Notes: a model not told the origin generated them from the sequence alone. A stretch of 64,000 nucleotides of DNA from Lapillicoccus jejuensis (GCF_006715055.1 NZ_VFMN01000001.1:2914001-2978000); one strand, 5' to 3'. Positions 1 through 8,934 are shown, counted from the stretch's first letter. Translations and numbers: made by a program.

Positions 1-492
<492 letters not shown>

Positions 493-510
493 GCACCCGC
501 ACCGCCCGCA

Positions 511-558
511 GTACGCAGCGAGGCCGGACCCCGACGGGGTCCGGCCTCGTCGCCGTAC
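511..558. terminator. Strong hairpin between convergent atpD and GH76 gene
   Basis: A perfect 14-bp stem (519-532 pairing with 536-549) with a 3-nt GAC loop; GTACG at 511-515 can also pair with CGTAC at 554-558. It starts 18 bp after the atpD stop and ends 29 bp before the 3' end of the converging gene, so it can serve both transcripts. There is no U-tract, as is common for hairpin terminators in very GC-rich actinobacteria. Confidence 0.75.
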
Positions 559-577
559 CGGGGAGGGTGCCGCGGTC

Positions 578-1744
578 TCAGACGAGCTCGTCCCAGTCGG
601 CGCGGTCCCAGCCGAGCATCGCGTAGACCCGCACCATGGCGGCCTGCTCGATGACCTGGGTCGAGCCGTCGGCGGCGAAGTGGAAGAGCCCCGTCGCGGG
701 GTCGCGGTGCTGGGTCCACATCCGCTGGGCGTACGACGCCATGACCCGCCGGTGGTGGTCGGAGCCGGTGACGGCGTCGAGGCGCAGCAGGTTGGTGAAG
801 TAGATGGCGTTGAAGAAGTCCGGCTGGGCGTCGAGGCCGGCCGTGCCGTAGTAGGTCTCGGCGGCGTCGGCGATGCGCTGCGCCTCGCGCAGATAGCGCC
901 GGTCCTTCGTCACCTCGTAGAAGGCGACGTTCACGCCGATCGGCACGCCCTGGTTGTAGGACCACACGGTCGGCTCGACCGTGCCGTCGAGGCCGAGGTG
1001 GTCCTCGTACAGGCCGTCGGGACGCTGCAGGTGGGTGTTCGTCCAGGCGTACATCCGCGTCGCCCAGGTGAGGTACGACGGGTCGTGCGTCGCCTGGTAG
1101 AGCCGCAGCCCGAGCAGGGCGCCGGGCATGTTGCTCACCGTGTTGCGGTCCTGGCTCCAGCTCGCCTGGGTCCAGAACACCCCACCGGGGTCGGCGTGGC
1201 TGCCGTCGGTGTCCCACCCGGAGACGACGAGCCGGAAGATCTGCTTCGCGCGGGTGAGCGACCGCTGGTCCCCGGTCATGAGGCTGCGCTGGACGTCGAG
1301 CAGGCCGACCCACTCGTTGTCGTCGTAGAACACGTCGCCGCCCTGGCCGAGCGGCGGCTCGACGTACGAGCCGTAGGCGGGCAGGCCGGTCGTGCCGCCG
1401 GTGCTCAGCCAGTAGGCCTCCTGGGCCTTGGTGCGGACGGCGAGGTCGGCCCCGTGCGCGGCGCCGCGGGCGCCGGGCAGGCCGGTGAGGTCGAGCGCGG
1501 CCACGTGGACCTGGCTGAAGGGCCATTCGTAGGAGTACGGGTTGTCGCCGGCGGCGGCGGGGACCTGCTCGCGCACGAGCCCCGTCCCGTCGCCGACGTC
1601 GAAGGCGCGCTGCAGGGCGGCGTACGTCGTCTCGGCGCGCGCGGCCTGGTCGGGCGCCGCCTCGGCGGTCGTGGGGGAGCCGGCCGTGAGCAGGGCGGCG
1701 GCGAGGAGCGGGGTGACGGCGACGATGCCGGCGCGGAGGGCCAT
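578..1744 (-). CDS. Secreted glycoside hydrolase family 76-like protein
   Basis: 388 residues from ATG at 1744. The N-terminus (MALRAGIVAVTPLLAAALLTAG then an Ala-rich cleavage region near TAEAAP) looks like a Sec signal peptide, so the enzyme is probably exported. The mature part has the alpha/alpha-toroid helix repeats of GH76, including VFYDDNEWVGL with the paired Asp residues expected in the family's active site, WSQDRNTVSNMPGA, and DGLYEDHL...WSYNQG. GH76 members are endo-alpha-1,6-mannanases or related enzymes, so an alpha-mannan or mannosylated envelope polymer is a likely substrate. Substrate is inference. It sits antisense between atpD and atpC, which is unusual. No obvious start-proximal -10 element was found. 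Confidence 0.8.
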   Translation of the reverse strand: MALRAGIVAVTPLLAAALLTAGSPTTAEAAPDQAARAETTYAALQRAFDVGDGTGLVREQVPAAAGDNPYSYEWPFSQVHVAALDLTGLPGARGAAHGADLAVRTKAQEAYWLSTGGTTGLPAYGSYVEPPLGQGGDVFYDDNEWVGLLDVQRSLMTGDQRSLTRAKQIFRLVVSGWDTDGSHADPGGVFWTQASWSQDRNTVSNMPGALLGLRLYQATHDPSYLTWATRMYAWTNTHLQRPDGLYEDHLGLDGTVEPTVWSYNQGVPIGVNVAFYEVTKDRRYLREAQRIADAAETYYGTAGLDAQPDFFNAIYFTNLLRLDAVTGSDHHRRVMASYAQRMWTQHRDPATGLFHFAADGSTQVIEQAAMVRVYAMLGWDRADWDELV

Positions 1745-1810
1745 GCGACCATTAGTCCATACTCTGGAGAAACGGCAACTCCGGCGGTCGGGGGAGCCCC
1801 GCGCGACCGA

Positions 1811-1816
1811 TAGACT
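1811..1816 (+). promoter_or_regulatory. Candidate -10 (TAGACT) for atpC
   Basis: TAGACT fits the actinobacterial TANNNT -10 pattern and lies about 45 bp before the atpC start, leaving room for the GGAGGA ribosome site at 1851-1856. No convincing -35 was seen. A local promoter is expected because atpC is cut off from atpD by a hairpin and an antisense gene. Confidence 0.3.
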
Positions 1817-1861
1817 GACGGCAGCACAGGGAACCGCCCCCACGCACGACGGAGGACAGAC

Positions 1862-2131
1862 GTGAGCGCACTCCAGGTCGAGCTCGTCGCGGCCGACCGC
1901 AAGGTCTGGTCGGGCGAGGCCTCGATGGTCCGAGCCCGCACGACCGAGGGCGAGCTCGGCATCATGCCGCAGCACCAGCCGCTGCTCGGGGTGCTCGTCT
2001 CCGGCGAGGTCGCCATCCACGGTGACGGCGGCGTGCAGGAGGTGACGATCGACAGCGGCTTCCTCTCGGTGGAGCACGACCGCGTGACGATCGTCGCCGA
2101 CACGGTCGAGGCCCCGCACTCGCGCGCCTGA
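1862..2131 (+). CDS. atpC: F1 ATP synthase subunit epsilon (short form)
   Basis: 89 residues from GTG at 1862, with GGAGGA 5-6 nt upstream. The sequence (LQVELVAADRKVWSGEA, RTTEGELGIMPQHQPLL, VEHDRVTIVADTVE) is the N-terminal beta-sandwich that joins the gamma subunit and the c-ring. The C-terminal two-helix domain present in the E. coli protein (about 139 residues) is missing, so inhibition by that domain is not possible here; short forms occur in actinobacteria. Ten bases separate it from the DUF2550 gene, suggesting co-transcription. Confidence 0.95.
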   Translation: MSALQVELVAADRKVWSGEASMVRARTTEGELGIMPQHQPLLGVLVSGEVAIHGDGGVQEVTIDSGFLSVEHDRVTIVADTVEAPHSRA

Positions 2132-2141
2132 CGTCGACCAC

Positions 2142-2579
2142 ATGCCGGCCGCCCTCCTGTCCGTCGAGGTGCTGGTCGGCGCGCTGGTCGTCCTCGTCGC
2201 GCTGGTCGTCGTCGGCCTGGTGCTCCGCCGCCGGGCCCTGGCCCGCGGGCGGATCCTCACGCTGTGCGGCCTTCGGCGGGGGGACGCGACGCGGTTCCGG
2301 ATGGGGCTGCTGCGCCTCGGCCAGGACCAGCTCGAGTGGTTCCCGCTGCTCGGGGTGACCCTCCGGCCCGCCGACGGCTGGGCCCGCACCGAGGTCGACG
2401 TCGAGACCTCGCGCGCGCTGCCGGGGCCCGAGCGGCCCGACCTGCTGCCCGACGCCGTCGGGGTCGCCTGCCACACGGCGCGGGGCGAGTTCGAGCTCGC
2501 CCTGCTGCCTGCGCACTACACCGCGCTGCGGTCCTGGCTCGAGTCGGCGCCGCCCGGCTCGCGGGCCAACGTCGCCTGA
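2142..2579 (+). CDS. DUF2550 family membrane-anchored protein
   Basis: 145 residues. One N-terminal hydrophobic segment (roughly residues 7-27, Val/Leu-rich) followed by RRRALARG, then a soluble domain of about 115 residues with alternating beta-strand character (RFRMGLLRLGQDQLEWFPL, GEFELALLPAHYTALRSWL). Genes of this family follow atpC in many actinobacteria. Function is unknown; topology suggests a single-pass protein with a cytoplasmic C-terminal domain. It probably shares a transcript with atpC and converges on the adenosyltransferase gene. Confidence 0.85.
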   Translation: MPAALLSVEVLVGALVVLVALVVVGLVLRRRALARGRILTLCGLRRGDATRFRMGLLRLGQDQLEWFPLLGVTLRPADGWARTEVDVETSRALPGPERPDLLPDAVGVACHTARGEFELALLPAHYTALRSWLESAPPGSRANVA

Positions 2580-2603
2580 GCCGGACCCGGCCGGGGGCGC
2601 CGC

Positions 2604-3278
2604 TCAGTCGTCGGTCTCGGCCGCCGTCTCCTCGAGGCCCTCGGCCCGCGCGTCGCGGTGCCGCTCCGGGGCCGCCTGGCGGCCGCCGCCCGGCTCCCAC
2701 AGCACGTCGCCGCCCTGGCGCAGGTTGGCCACCCGGGCGAGGATGAACAGCAGGTCGGAGAGCCGGTTGAGGTAGGTCGCGGTCAGCGGGTTGACCCCGC
2801 CGACGCCCTTGCCGTCGGCCGGCTCGGTGCCGTGGGTGGCGATGGCCGCCCAGGCCGCGCGCTCGGCGCGTCGTACGGTCGTCGTCGCGACGTGCAGGTG
2901 GGCCGCGCCGAGGGTGCCGCCGGGCAGGATGAAGGAGCGCAGCTTCTCCACCCGGGGCAGGTAGGTGTCGCAGTCGGTCTCGAGGTCGGCGACCCACGGG
3001 TCGAGGACCCGAAGTGGGGGGTACTCCGGGTCGACCTGGAGCGGGGTGCACAGGTCGGCTCCGACGTCGAAGAGCTCGTTCTGGACCCGGCGCAGCGTGG
3101 CGAGGACGTCCTCGTCGAGGTCGCCCGAGGCCACCGCGACGCCGAGGTGGGCGTTCGCCTCGTTGACGTCGGCGTAGGCGACCAGCCGCGGATCGGTCTT
3201 GCTCGTGCGGGAGAAGTCGCCCAGCGACGTCGTGCCGTCGTCGCCGGTGCGGGTGTAGATCCGCGTGAGGTTGACCAT
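2604..3278 (-). CDS. Corrinoid adenosyltransferase, PduO type
   Basis: 224 residues from ATG at 3278. PduO/MMAB-type ATP:cob(I)alamin adenosyltransferase: N-terminal [18 protein letters not shown]-binding motif, [14 protein letters not shown], and [14 protein letters not shown] near the C-terminus. It makes adenosylcobalamin, the cofactor of the B12-dependent mutase encoded at 5221-7305, so the neighbourhood fits. A Glu/Asp/Arg-rich extension of about 30 residues follows the domain. No Shine-Dalgarno is evident; a TAGGGT hexamer lies 7 nt before the ATG, so a leaderless mRNA is likely. Confidence 0.92.
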   Translation of the reverse strand: MVNLTRIYTRTGDDGTTSLGDFSRTSKTDPRLVAYADVNEANAHLGVAVASGDLDEDVLATLRRVQNELFDVGADLCTPLQVDPEYPPLRVLDPWVADLETDCDTYLPRVEKLRSFILPGGTLGAAHLHVATTTVRRAERAAWAAIATHGTEPADGKGVGGVNPLTATYLNRLSDLLFILARVANLRQGGDVLWEPGGGRQAAPERHRDARAEGLEETAAETDD

Positions 3279-3285
3279 GCTCCAC

Positions 3286-3295
3286 ACCCTAGGCT
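3286..3295. promoter_or_regulatory. Overlapping divergent -10 elements, adenosyltransferase / murA
   Basis: ACCCTAGGCT reads as TAGGCT on the plus strand (3290-3295, 7 nt before the murA GTG) and as TAGGGT on the minus strand (3286-3291, 7 nt before the adenosyltransferase ATG). The two hexamers share the TA core. The gap between start codons is only 24 bp, so both mRNAs would be leaderless and the polymerases would compete. Confidence 0.6.
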
Positions 3296-3302
3296 GACGC
3301 CG

Positions 3303-4586
3303 GTGAGCGAGCGGTTCAGGGTGGTCGGCGGGACGCGCCTGGTCGGGCGGGTGCCCGTCGTCGGCGCGAAGAACAGCGCCCTCAAGCTGATGGCGGCGAC
3401 GCTGCTCGCGCCCGGCCGCAGCCGGCTGACCAACGTCCCGGCCATCGTCGACGTGACGATCATGGCCGAGCTGCTGCGGCGGCTCGGGACCGAGGTCCTG
3501 TACGACGCCGCCGCGGGGACCGTCGAGATCGACGTCCCCGAGCGGATCGGGCACCGCGCCGACTACGAGCTGGTGCGGGCGCTGCGGGCCTCGATCTGCG
3601 TCCTCGGTCCGCTCGTCGCGCGGATGGGGGAGGCCGACGTGGCCGTCCCCGGCGGCGACGCCATCGGCTCGCGCGGGCTCGACCTGCACGCGATGGGTCT
3701 CGAGGCGCTCGGCGCGCAGGTGCACGTCACCCACGGGTACCTCGTCGCGCACGCGCCGGGCGGGCTGCGGGGGGCCGACATCCGGCTCGAGTTCCCCAGC
3801 GTCGGGGCGACCGAGAACGTCCTCATGGCCGCGGTGCTCGCCGACGGCGTGACGACCCTCGACAACGCCGCCCGCGAGCCGGAGATCGTCGACATCGCGA
3901 CGATGCTCGTCGGGATGGGCGCGCGGATCGAGGGCGCGGGGACCTCGACCCTGCGGATCGAGGGGGTGCCGGGGCTCTCGCCCGTCGAGCACCGGGTCGT
4001 GCCGGACCGGATCGCCGCCGGCAGCTGGGCCTTCGCCGCGGCGACGACCCGCGGTGACGTCGAGGTCGTGGGCGGCGTGGTCGCGCACCTGGGGCTGCCG
4101 CTCGAGCTGCTCGCCGAGGCAGGGTGCGCGGTGTCGGTGACGCCCGACGGGTTCCGCGTCGTCGCCCCGCCCGGCCGGCCCCGGCCGGTCGACGTCGCGA
4201 CGCTGCCCTACCCGGGGTTCCCGACCGACCTCCAGCCCTTCGCCCTCACCCACGACGCGGTCGCCGACGGCAGCGCCATGGTCACCGAGAACCTCTTCGA
4301 GGCCCGGTTCCGCACCGTCCAGGAGCTCGCCCGGCTCGGGGCCCAGACCCGGGTCGACGGGCACCACGTGCTGCTGCGCGGGGTGCCGCAGCTGTCCGGC
4401 GCGCCGGTCGAGGCCAGCGACATCCGCGCCGGGGCGGCGCTCGTCGTCGCCGGTCTGGTCGCCGACGGGGTGACGACCGTCTCCGGCGCGCACCACGTCG
4501 ACCGCGGGTACGCCGGGTTCGAGCTGCTGCTGCAGGGTCTGGGGGCCCAGGTGACGCGCGAGCCGGAGCCGCCCGCCTTCGGCTGA
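3303..4586 (+). CDS. murA: UDP-N-acetylglucosamine 1-carboxyvinyltransferase with Asp at the fosfomycin site
   Basis: 427 residues from GTG at 3303 (chosen because homology starts at RFRVVGG and TAGGCT lies 7 nt upstream). It transfers enolpyruvate from PEP to UDP-GlcNAc, the first committed step of peptidoglycan synthesis, in the cytoplasm. Two EPT domains are visible: [52 protein letters not shown], and [10 protein letters not shown]. The loop normally reading PGGC has PGGDAIGSR, so the reactive Cys (Cys115 in E. coli) is Asp119 (codon 3657-3659). Mycobacterial MurA has the same change, which confers intrinsic fosfomycin insensitivity. Confidence 0.96.
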   Translation: MSERFRVVGGTRLVGRVPVVGAKNSALKLMAATLLAPGRSRLTNVPAIVDVTIMAELLRRLGTEVLYDAAAGTVEIDVPERIGHRADYELVRALRASICVLGPLVARMGEADVAVPGGDAIGSRGLDLHAMGLEALGAQVHVTHGYLVAHAPGGLRGADIRLEFPSVGATENVLMAAVLADGVTTLDNAAREPEIVDIATMLVGMGARIEGAGTSTLRIEGVPGLSPVEHRVVPDRIAAGSWAFAAATTRGDVEVVGGVVAHLGLPLELLAEAGCAVSVTPDGFRVVAPPGRPRPVDVATLPYPGFPTDLQPFALTHDAVADGSAMVTENLFEARFRTVQELARLGAQTRVDGHHVLLRGVPQLSGAPVEASDIRAGAALVVAGLVADGVTTVSGAHHVDRGYAGFELLLQGLGAQVTREPEPPAFG

Positions 4587-4614
4587 GTCACGATTTCACA
4601 ACGGTCACACCCGC

Positions 4615-4639
4615 CACAGTGTCCGATCCGTCCACTGTG
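4615..4639. repeat. Inverted repeat CACAGTG-N11-CACTGTG downstream of murA
   Basis: Perfect 7-bp arms at 4615-4621 and 4633-4639 in the 234-bp gap between murA and the STAS gene. It could be a weak terminator or an operator. Confidence 0.4.
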
Positions 4640-4751
4640 CCCCGTGACCCGTCACCATGTCGTCGTATCACCCCGGGAGTGACGAGGCTCCTTGCAGGTG
4701 TCGATCAGGTGACGACCTCACCGGATCTCGGGATCGGCGACAACCTTCACC

Positions 4752-4774
4752 CACCGTGCGACGTCTTCACGGTG
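4752..4774. repeat. Inverted repeat CACCGTG-N9-CACGGTG upstream of STAS gene
   Basis: Perfect 7-bp arms at 4752-4758 and 4768-4774, ending 46 bp before the STAS start codon. Position suits an operator or a leader hairpin. A third smaller inverted repeat (GGTGA-CGACC-TCACC) lies a little upstream. Confidence 0.4.
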
Positions 4775-4820
4775 AGGACGCAGGAACTACGGGCGCGAGG
4801 CTCGACGACGGGGGTAGGGC

Positions 4821-5180
4821 ATGCAGGTGACGGTCACGGAGGCGGGGAGCCGGCTCCGGCTGGTGGGACGGCTCGACGTCGTCCACGCGGCGGACGTGCG
4901 AGCGGTGCTGCTGGCCGCGGTCGACGCCGGCTCGGGGGACCTGCACGTCGACCTCGCCGACGTCGTGCTCGCCGACTCGACGGCCCTCGGGCTGCTCGTC
5001 GAGGCGCACCGCCGGGCCCAGCGCCGCGGTCGGCGCCTGGTGCTCGTGCACCCGCAGCCCCGGACCGAGCGGCTGCTGCGCGCGGCGCGGCTGCTGCCGC
5101 GGGGGCGCCGTACGGCGGCGGTGGACGAGCCCGCGCTCGAGGTGTCCGCGCCCGTCGGTGTGGTGGCTCTCACCGCCTGA
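4821..5180 (+). CDS. STAS-domain protein (anti-sigma-factor-antagonist type)
   Basis: 119 residues forming one STAS domain: N-terminal strand VTVTEAGSRLRLVGRLDV, then VDLADVVLADSTALGLLVEAHRRA. The Ser-Thr in ADSTALGLL aligns with the phosphorylated site of SpoIIAA-type proteins, so it is a candidate partner-switching regulator. No kinase or sigma factor gene lies next to it, so the partner is unknown. The upstream gap holds several inverted repeats. The start ATG follows a GGGGTAGGG purine-rich stretch. Confidence 0.75.
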   Translation: MQVTVTEAGSRLRLVGRLDVVHAADVRAVLLAAVDAGSGDLHVDLADVVLADSTALGLLVEAHRRAQRRGRRLVLVHPQPRTERLLRAARLLPRGRRTAAVDEPALEVSAPVGVVALTA

Positions 5181-5208
5181 CGGCCTGCCGGGGCGGGGCG
5201 CCCGTCGC

Positions 5209-5214
5209 TACCGT
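5209..5214 (+). promoter_or_regulatory. Candidate leaderless -10 (TACCGT) for ethylmalonyl-CoA mutase
   Basis: The hexamer ends 6 nt before the ATG at 5221, and no ribosome site is visible between the STAS stop and that ATG. Confidence 0.5.
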
Positions 5215-5220
5215 CGGCGC

Positions 5221-7305
5221 ATGGTGGAGATGGACGAGGCGACGGACGAGGCCGCACCCCGACCGCAGCGCGACCGTCCGTGGGTGATGCGGACCTACGC
5301 CGGGCACTCGAGCGCCGCGGCGAGCAACGCGCTCTACCGGCGCAACCTCGACAAGGGCCAGACCGGGCTGTCGGTCGCCTTCGACCTGCCGACGCAGACC
5401 GGCTACGACCCCGACCACCCGCTCGCGCGCGGCGAGGTCGGCAAAGTCGGGGTGCCGGTCAGCCACCTCGGCGACATGCGGCGGCTCTTCGAGGGCATCC
5501 CCCTCAAGGACATGAACACGTCGATGACCATCAACGCGGTCGCGATGTGGATGCTCGCGCTCTACCAGGTGACCGCGGAGGAGCAGGCCGTCGCGGCGGG
5601 CGAGGACCCCGCCGAGTGGGTACGGTCGCTCGCCGGGACGACGCAGAACGACATCATCAAGGAGTACCTGTCGCGGGGGACCTACGCGTTCCCGCCCGAG
5701 CCGTCGCTGCGGCTCATCGTCGACATGATCGCCCACACGGTGCGCGAGATCCCGCGGTGGAACCCGATCAACATCTGCAGCTACCACCTGCAGGAGGCCG
5801 GCGCGACGCCGGTGCAGGAGCTCGCCTTCTCGCTGTCGACGGCGGTCGCGGTGCTCGACGCGGTGCGCGACTCGGGGCAGGTGGCGCCGGAGGACCTCGG
5901 CGACGTCGTCGCGCGGATCTCGTTCTTCGTCAACGCGGGCGTGCGGTTCGTCGAGGAGATGTGCAAGATGCGGGCCTTCGTGCAGCTGTGGGACGAGCTG
6001 ACCCGCGGGCGGTACGGCGTGCAGGACGCGAAGCAGCGGCGGTTCCGCTACGGCGTCCAGGTCAACTCGCTCGGGCTGACCGAGGCGCAGCCGGAGAACA
6101 ACGTGCAACGGATCGTCCTCGAGATGCTCGCGGTGACGCTGAGCAAGGACGCCCGGGCGCGGGCCGTGCAGCTGCCGGCGTGGAACGAGGCGCTGGGGCT
6201 GCCGCGGCCGTGGGACCAGCAGTGGTCGCTGCGGCTGCAGCAGGTGCTCGCCTACGAGTCGGACCTGCTCGAGTACGACGACCTGTTCGCCGGGTCGCAC
6301 GTCGTCGAGGCCAAGGTCGCCGAGCTCGTCGAGGGCGCGCGGGCCGAGATGGCGCGGATCGAGGAGGCCGGCGGCGCGGTCGCTGCGGTCGAGTCGGGCT
6401 ACATGAAGTCGGCCCTGGTCGCCTCGCACGCCGAGCGGCGCCGGCGGATCGAGACGGGGGAGGAGGTCGTCGTCGGGCTCAACCGCTTCACGACGACCGA
6501 GCCCAACCCGCTCACCGCCGACCTCGGCACCGCGATCCAGACGGTCGACGCCGACGTCGAGGAGGCCGCCGCCGCGTCCGTGCGGGCGTGGCGCGAGGAG
6601 CGGGACGCCGACCCGGAGCGACGCGCGGCGGCGCAGGAGGCGGTGGAGCGGCTGCGGGCCGACGCGGCGTCCGGGACGAACCTCATGGCGGCGACGCTGG
6701 CGTGCGTCCGGGCGGGGCTGACCACCGGCGAGTGGGCGCAGGTGCTGCGCGACCGGTTCGGCGAGTACCGCGCGCCGACCGGGGTCTCGGGGTCGGTGGG
6801 CGTCTCGAGCGGCGACGGGTTGCTCGCGGTGCGCGAGGCGGTCCGCCGCACCGGCGAGGAGCTGGGCGAGCGGCTGCGGGTGCTCGTGGGCAAGCCCGGG
6901 CTGGACGGGCACTCCAACGGGGCCGAGCAGGTCGCCGTACGGGCGCGGGACGCGGGCTTCGAGGTGGTCTACCAGGGGATCCGGCTGACGCCCGAGCAGA
7001 TCGTGTCGGCCGCGGTCGCCGAGGACGTGCACCTCGTCGGGCTGTCGATCCTGTCCGGGTCGCACATGGCGCTCGTGCCGTCGGTGCTCGAGGGGATGCG
7101 CGCCGCCGGGCTCGACGACGTCCCGGTCGTCGTCGGCGGGATCATCCCCGAGGGTGACGCGGCGCAGCTGCGGGCGGCCGGGGTGGCGGCGGTCTTCACG
7201 CCGAAGGACTTCGGGCTGACCGAGATGGTGGGGGAGTTCGTCGGGCTGATCCGGTCCGCGCGGGGGCTGGGGACCCTGGCGGAGCTGGAACCGGCCGCGG
7301 TCTGA
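5221..7305 (+). CDS. ecm: Ethylmalonyl-CoA mutase (MeaA type), adenosylcobalamin-dependent
   Basis: 694 residues. It rearranges (2R)-ethylmalonyl-CoA to methylsuccinyl-CoA using coenzyme B12. The N-terminal TIM-barrel carries motifs I associate with Ecm/MeaA rather than methylmalonyl-CoA mutase: RTYAGHSSAAASNALYRRN, GLSVAFDLPTQTGYDPDH, ARGEVGKVGVPVSHLGD and MNTSMTINAVAMWML. The C-terminal domain (about residue 555 on) has the B12-binding GKPGLDGHSNGAEQ, with the DxHxxG histidine, and LSILSGSH. Catalytic and B12 domains are on one chain, the usual size for MeaA. The crotonyl-CoA carboxylase/reductase that would supply its substrate precursor is at 19329-20675. Confidence 0.93.
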   Translation: MVEMDEATDEAAPRPQRDRPWVMRTYAGHSSAAASNALYRRNLDKGQTGLSVAFDLPTQTGYDPDHPLARGEVGKVGVPVSHLGDMRRLFEGIPLKDMNTSMTINAVAMWMLALYQVTAEEQAVAAGEDPAEWVRSLAGTTQNDIIKEYLSRGTYAFPPEPSLRLIVDMIAHTVREIPRWNPINICSYHLQEAGATPVQELAFSLSTAVAVLDAVRDSGQVAPEDLGDVVARISFFVNAGVRFVEEMCKMRAFVQLWDELTRGRYGVQDAKQRRFRYGVQVNSLGLTEAQPENNVQRIVLEMLAVTLSKDARARAVQLPAWNEALGLPRPWDQQWSLRLQQVLAYESDLLEYDDLFAGSHVVEAKVAELVEGARAEMARIEEAGGAVAAVESGYMKSALVASHAERRRRIETGEEVVVGLNRFTTTEPNPLTADLGTAIQTVDADVEEAAAASVRAWREERDADPERRAAAQEAVERLRADAASGTNLMAATLACVRAGLTTGEWAQVLRDRFGEYRAPTGVSGSVGVSSGDGLLAVREAVRRTGEELGERLRVLVGKPGLDGHSNGAEQVAVRARDAGFEVVYQGIRLTPEQIVSAAVAEDVHLVGLSILSGSHMALVPSVLEGMRAAGLDDVPVVVGGIIPEGDAAQLRAAGVAAVFTPKDFGLTEMVGEFVGLIRSARGLGTLAELEPAAV

Positions 7306-7330
7306 CCCGGCACCAGCCCGGCGCCTCCGC

Positions 7331-8866
7331 TCAGCCGACTCCGGTCGCCGACTCGCGGCGCAGGTCGGCGGCCGCGTGCAGCGACCCGTCGGCGCGGCGG
7401 TGGGCGGCGGCGACCCCGCCGAAGTACATCGAGCGGTGCCCCTGCGAGACGGCGGGCAGACCGGAGCGTCGTACGGCGGCGAGGATCTGGGGGTCGTCCT
7501 CGACCTGGACGGTCGCGGTCGCGTCGTCGCCCATCCGCTCCGGCGTCGTGTCGAAGGTGAGGTGCAGGCGGGGGGCGGCGATGGCGTCCTCGAGGTCCTC
7601 GCCCGCGAAGCAGTGCCGCCCGAGGACCTGCAGCAGCGCGGTCGTGATCCGGTCGGCACCGGGCGTCCCGATGGCGAGGACCTCACCGTCGGCGCCGCGC
7701 CCGGCGGACGGGGCCATGTTCGAGGCGAGCCGGGTACCGGGGGCCAGGGCGTGCAGGCCGAGGCGGTTGAGCTCGGGCTCTCCGAGGCAGTTGTTCGCCA
7801 TCAGCCCGGTCCCCGCGACGGTGAGGCCGGAGCCGTACCCGGCCGACGCGGTCACCGAGCAGGCGGTGCCGGTGTCGTCGACGACGGACACGTGCGCCGT
7901 CGAGCCGGACGTCGGCAGGCTCTCCAGGCCGTGACGCTGCACCTGCTCGAGGAGGGCGTACCCGTCGCGCTCGAGGTCGGTCGACCGGTCGTGCACGCGC
8001 AGCCGGTGGCCGAGGACGAGACGCTGGATCCGGATCACCTCGTCGAGCGAGAAGCCGGTCCGGGCCAGCTCGGTGAGCATGACGGTGAGGACGGGCCCCC
8101 CGATCGAGGGCGGGGCGTTGGTCGCCAGCGACCACGGGCCGGCGTCGAGGCGCAGGGCGGGGCGGACACGGGCCTCGTACGCCTGCAGGTCGGTCAGGGT
8201 GAGCAGGCCGCCGCGGTCCTGCAGGTCGGTGGCGACGGCGCGCGCGAGGTCGCCGTCGTACAGGTCGCGCCACCCCGCGTCGGCGAGGTGCTGCAGGCTG
8301 TCGGCGAGGGCGGGGTCGGCGATCGCCGCACCGGGGGAGAGGGCGACGCCGTCGCGCAGGAGGAGCGCGGCCGTCGCGGGGTCCCAGGCGAAGAGGGTGT
8401 CGCCGGTGAGCGCCAGGTAGCTGGCCGCGGCTGCGCCGAGCGGGAACCCGGCGCGGGCGCTCGCGACGGCGGGGGCGAGGACGTCGTGCCAGGGCAGACG
8501 CCCCCAGCGCTCGTGGGCCAGGCCCAGCCCGGCGAAGCCGCCGGGGGTGGCGACGCTGCCCGGCCCGGCGAAGAGGGTGAGGCCGCCGCCGTACGTCGTC
8601 GTGATCTCGCGCAGCCCCTGGCCGAAGCGCTCGCGCGGCAGGCCGCGACCCGGCATCTCGACGTTGCCGTCGACGACGACCGGGTCGTCGTCGGCGGGCC
8701 AGACCGTGACGAAGGCGCCTCCCAGGGGGCTGACGACGCCCGGCTCGGTCGACATCGCGACGGCCATGGCGGCGACCGCGGCGTCGACGGCGCCGCCCCC
8801 GGCCGCGGTGACGTCCAGGCCGGCCTGGACGGCGAGCGCGTTCGGGGCGGCGACGGCGGCAGGCAC
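7331..8866 (-). CDS. Gamma-glutamyltransferase family protein
   Basis: 511 residues from GTG at 8866, where homology begins (VAAPNALAVQAGLDVTAAGGGAVDAAVA is the family N-terminus, given here only to locate the start by its first residues VAAPNALA). Ntn-hydrolase fold; the autocatalytic Thr that starts the small subunit is in SGSTAHVSVVDD. Other family segments are EPGVVSPLGGAF and GLMANNCLGEP. Family members cleave or transfer gamma-glutamyl groups, for example from glutathione; because actinobacteria use mycothiol, the substrate is uncertain. No clear signal peptide, so probably cytoplasmic. It lies 68 bp downstream of the DUF222 gene on the same strand. Confidence 0.85.
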   Translation of the reverse strand: MPAAVAAPNALAVQAGLDVTAAGGGAVDAAVAAMAVAMSTEPGVVSPLGGAFVTVWPADDDPVVVDGNVEMPGRGLPRERFGQGLREITTTYGGGLTLFAGPGSVATPGGFAGLGLAHERWGRLPWHDVLAPAVASARAGFPLGAAAASYLALTGDTLFAWDPATAALLLRDGVALSPGAAIADPALADSLQHLADAGWRDLYDGDLARAVATDLQDRGGLLTLTDLQAYEARVRPALRLDAGPWSLATNAPPSIGGPVLTVMLTELARTGFSLDEVIRIQRLVLGHRLRVHDRSTDLERDGYALLEQVQRHGLESLPTSGSTAHVSVVDDTGTACSVTASAGYGSGLTVAGTGLMANNCLGEPELNRLGLHALAPGTRLASNMAPSAGRGADGEVLAIGTPGADRITTALLQVLGRHCFAGEDLEDAIAAPRLHLTFDTTPERMGDDATATVQVEDDPQILAAVRRSGLPAVSQGHRSMYFGGVAAAHRRADGSLHAAADLRRESATGVG

Positions 8867-8934
8867 GGCGACATCCTCGCGTACCTCCGGCGTCGGCTCA
8901 CCCGGACGCCCGCCCCGCGGTCCTCCCGCCCGCC

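Noticed and set aside
4587-4820. Riboswitch (for example cobalamin) upstream of the STAS/ecm genes
   Set aside because: No B12-box-like core or conserved riboswitch architecture was recognised; only short inverted repeats. A covariance-model search would be decisive.
5170-7686. 838-codon minus-strand frame opposite ethylmalonyl-CoA mutase
   Set aside because: No protein motifs; the plus strand encodes a well-recognised enzyme.
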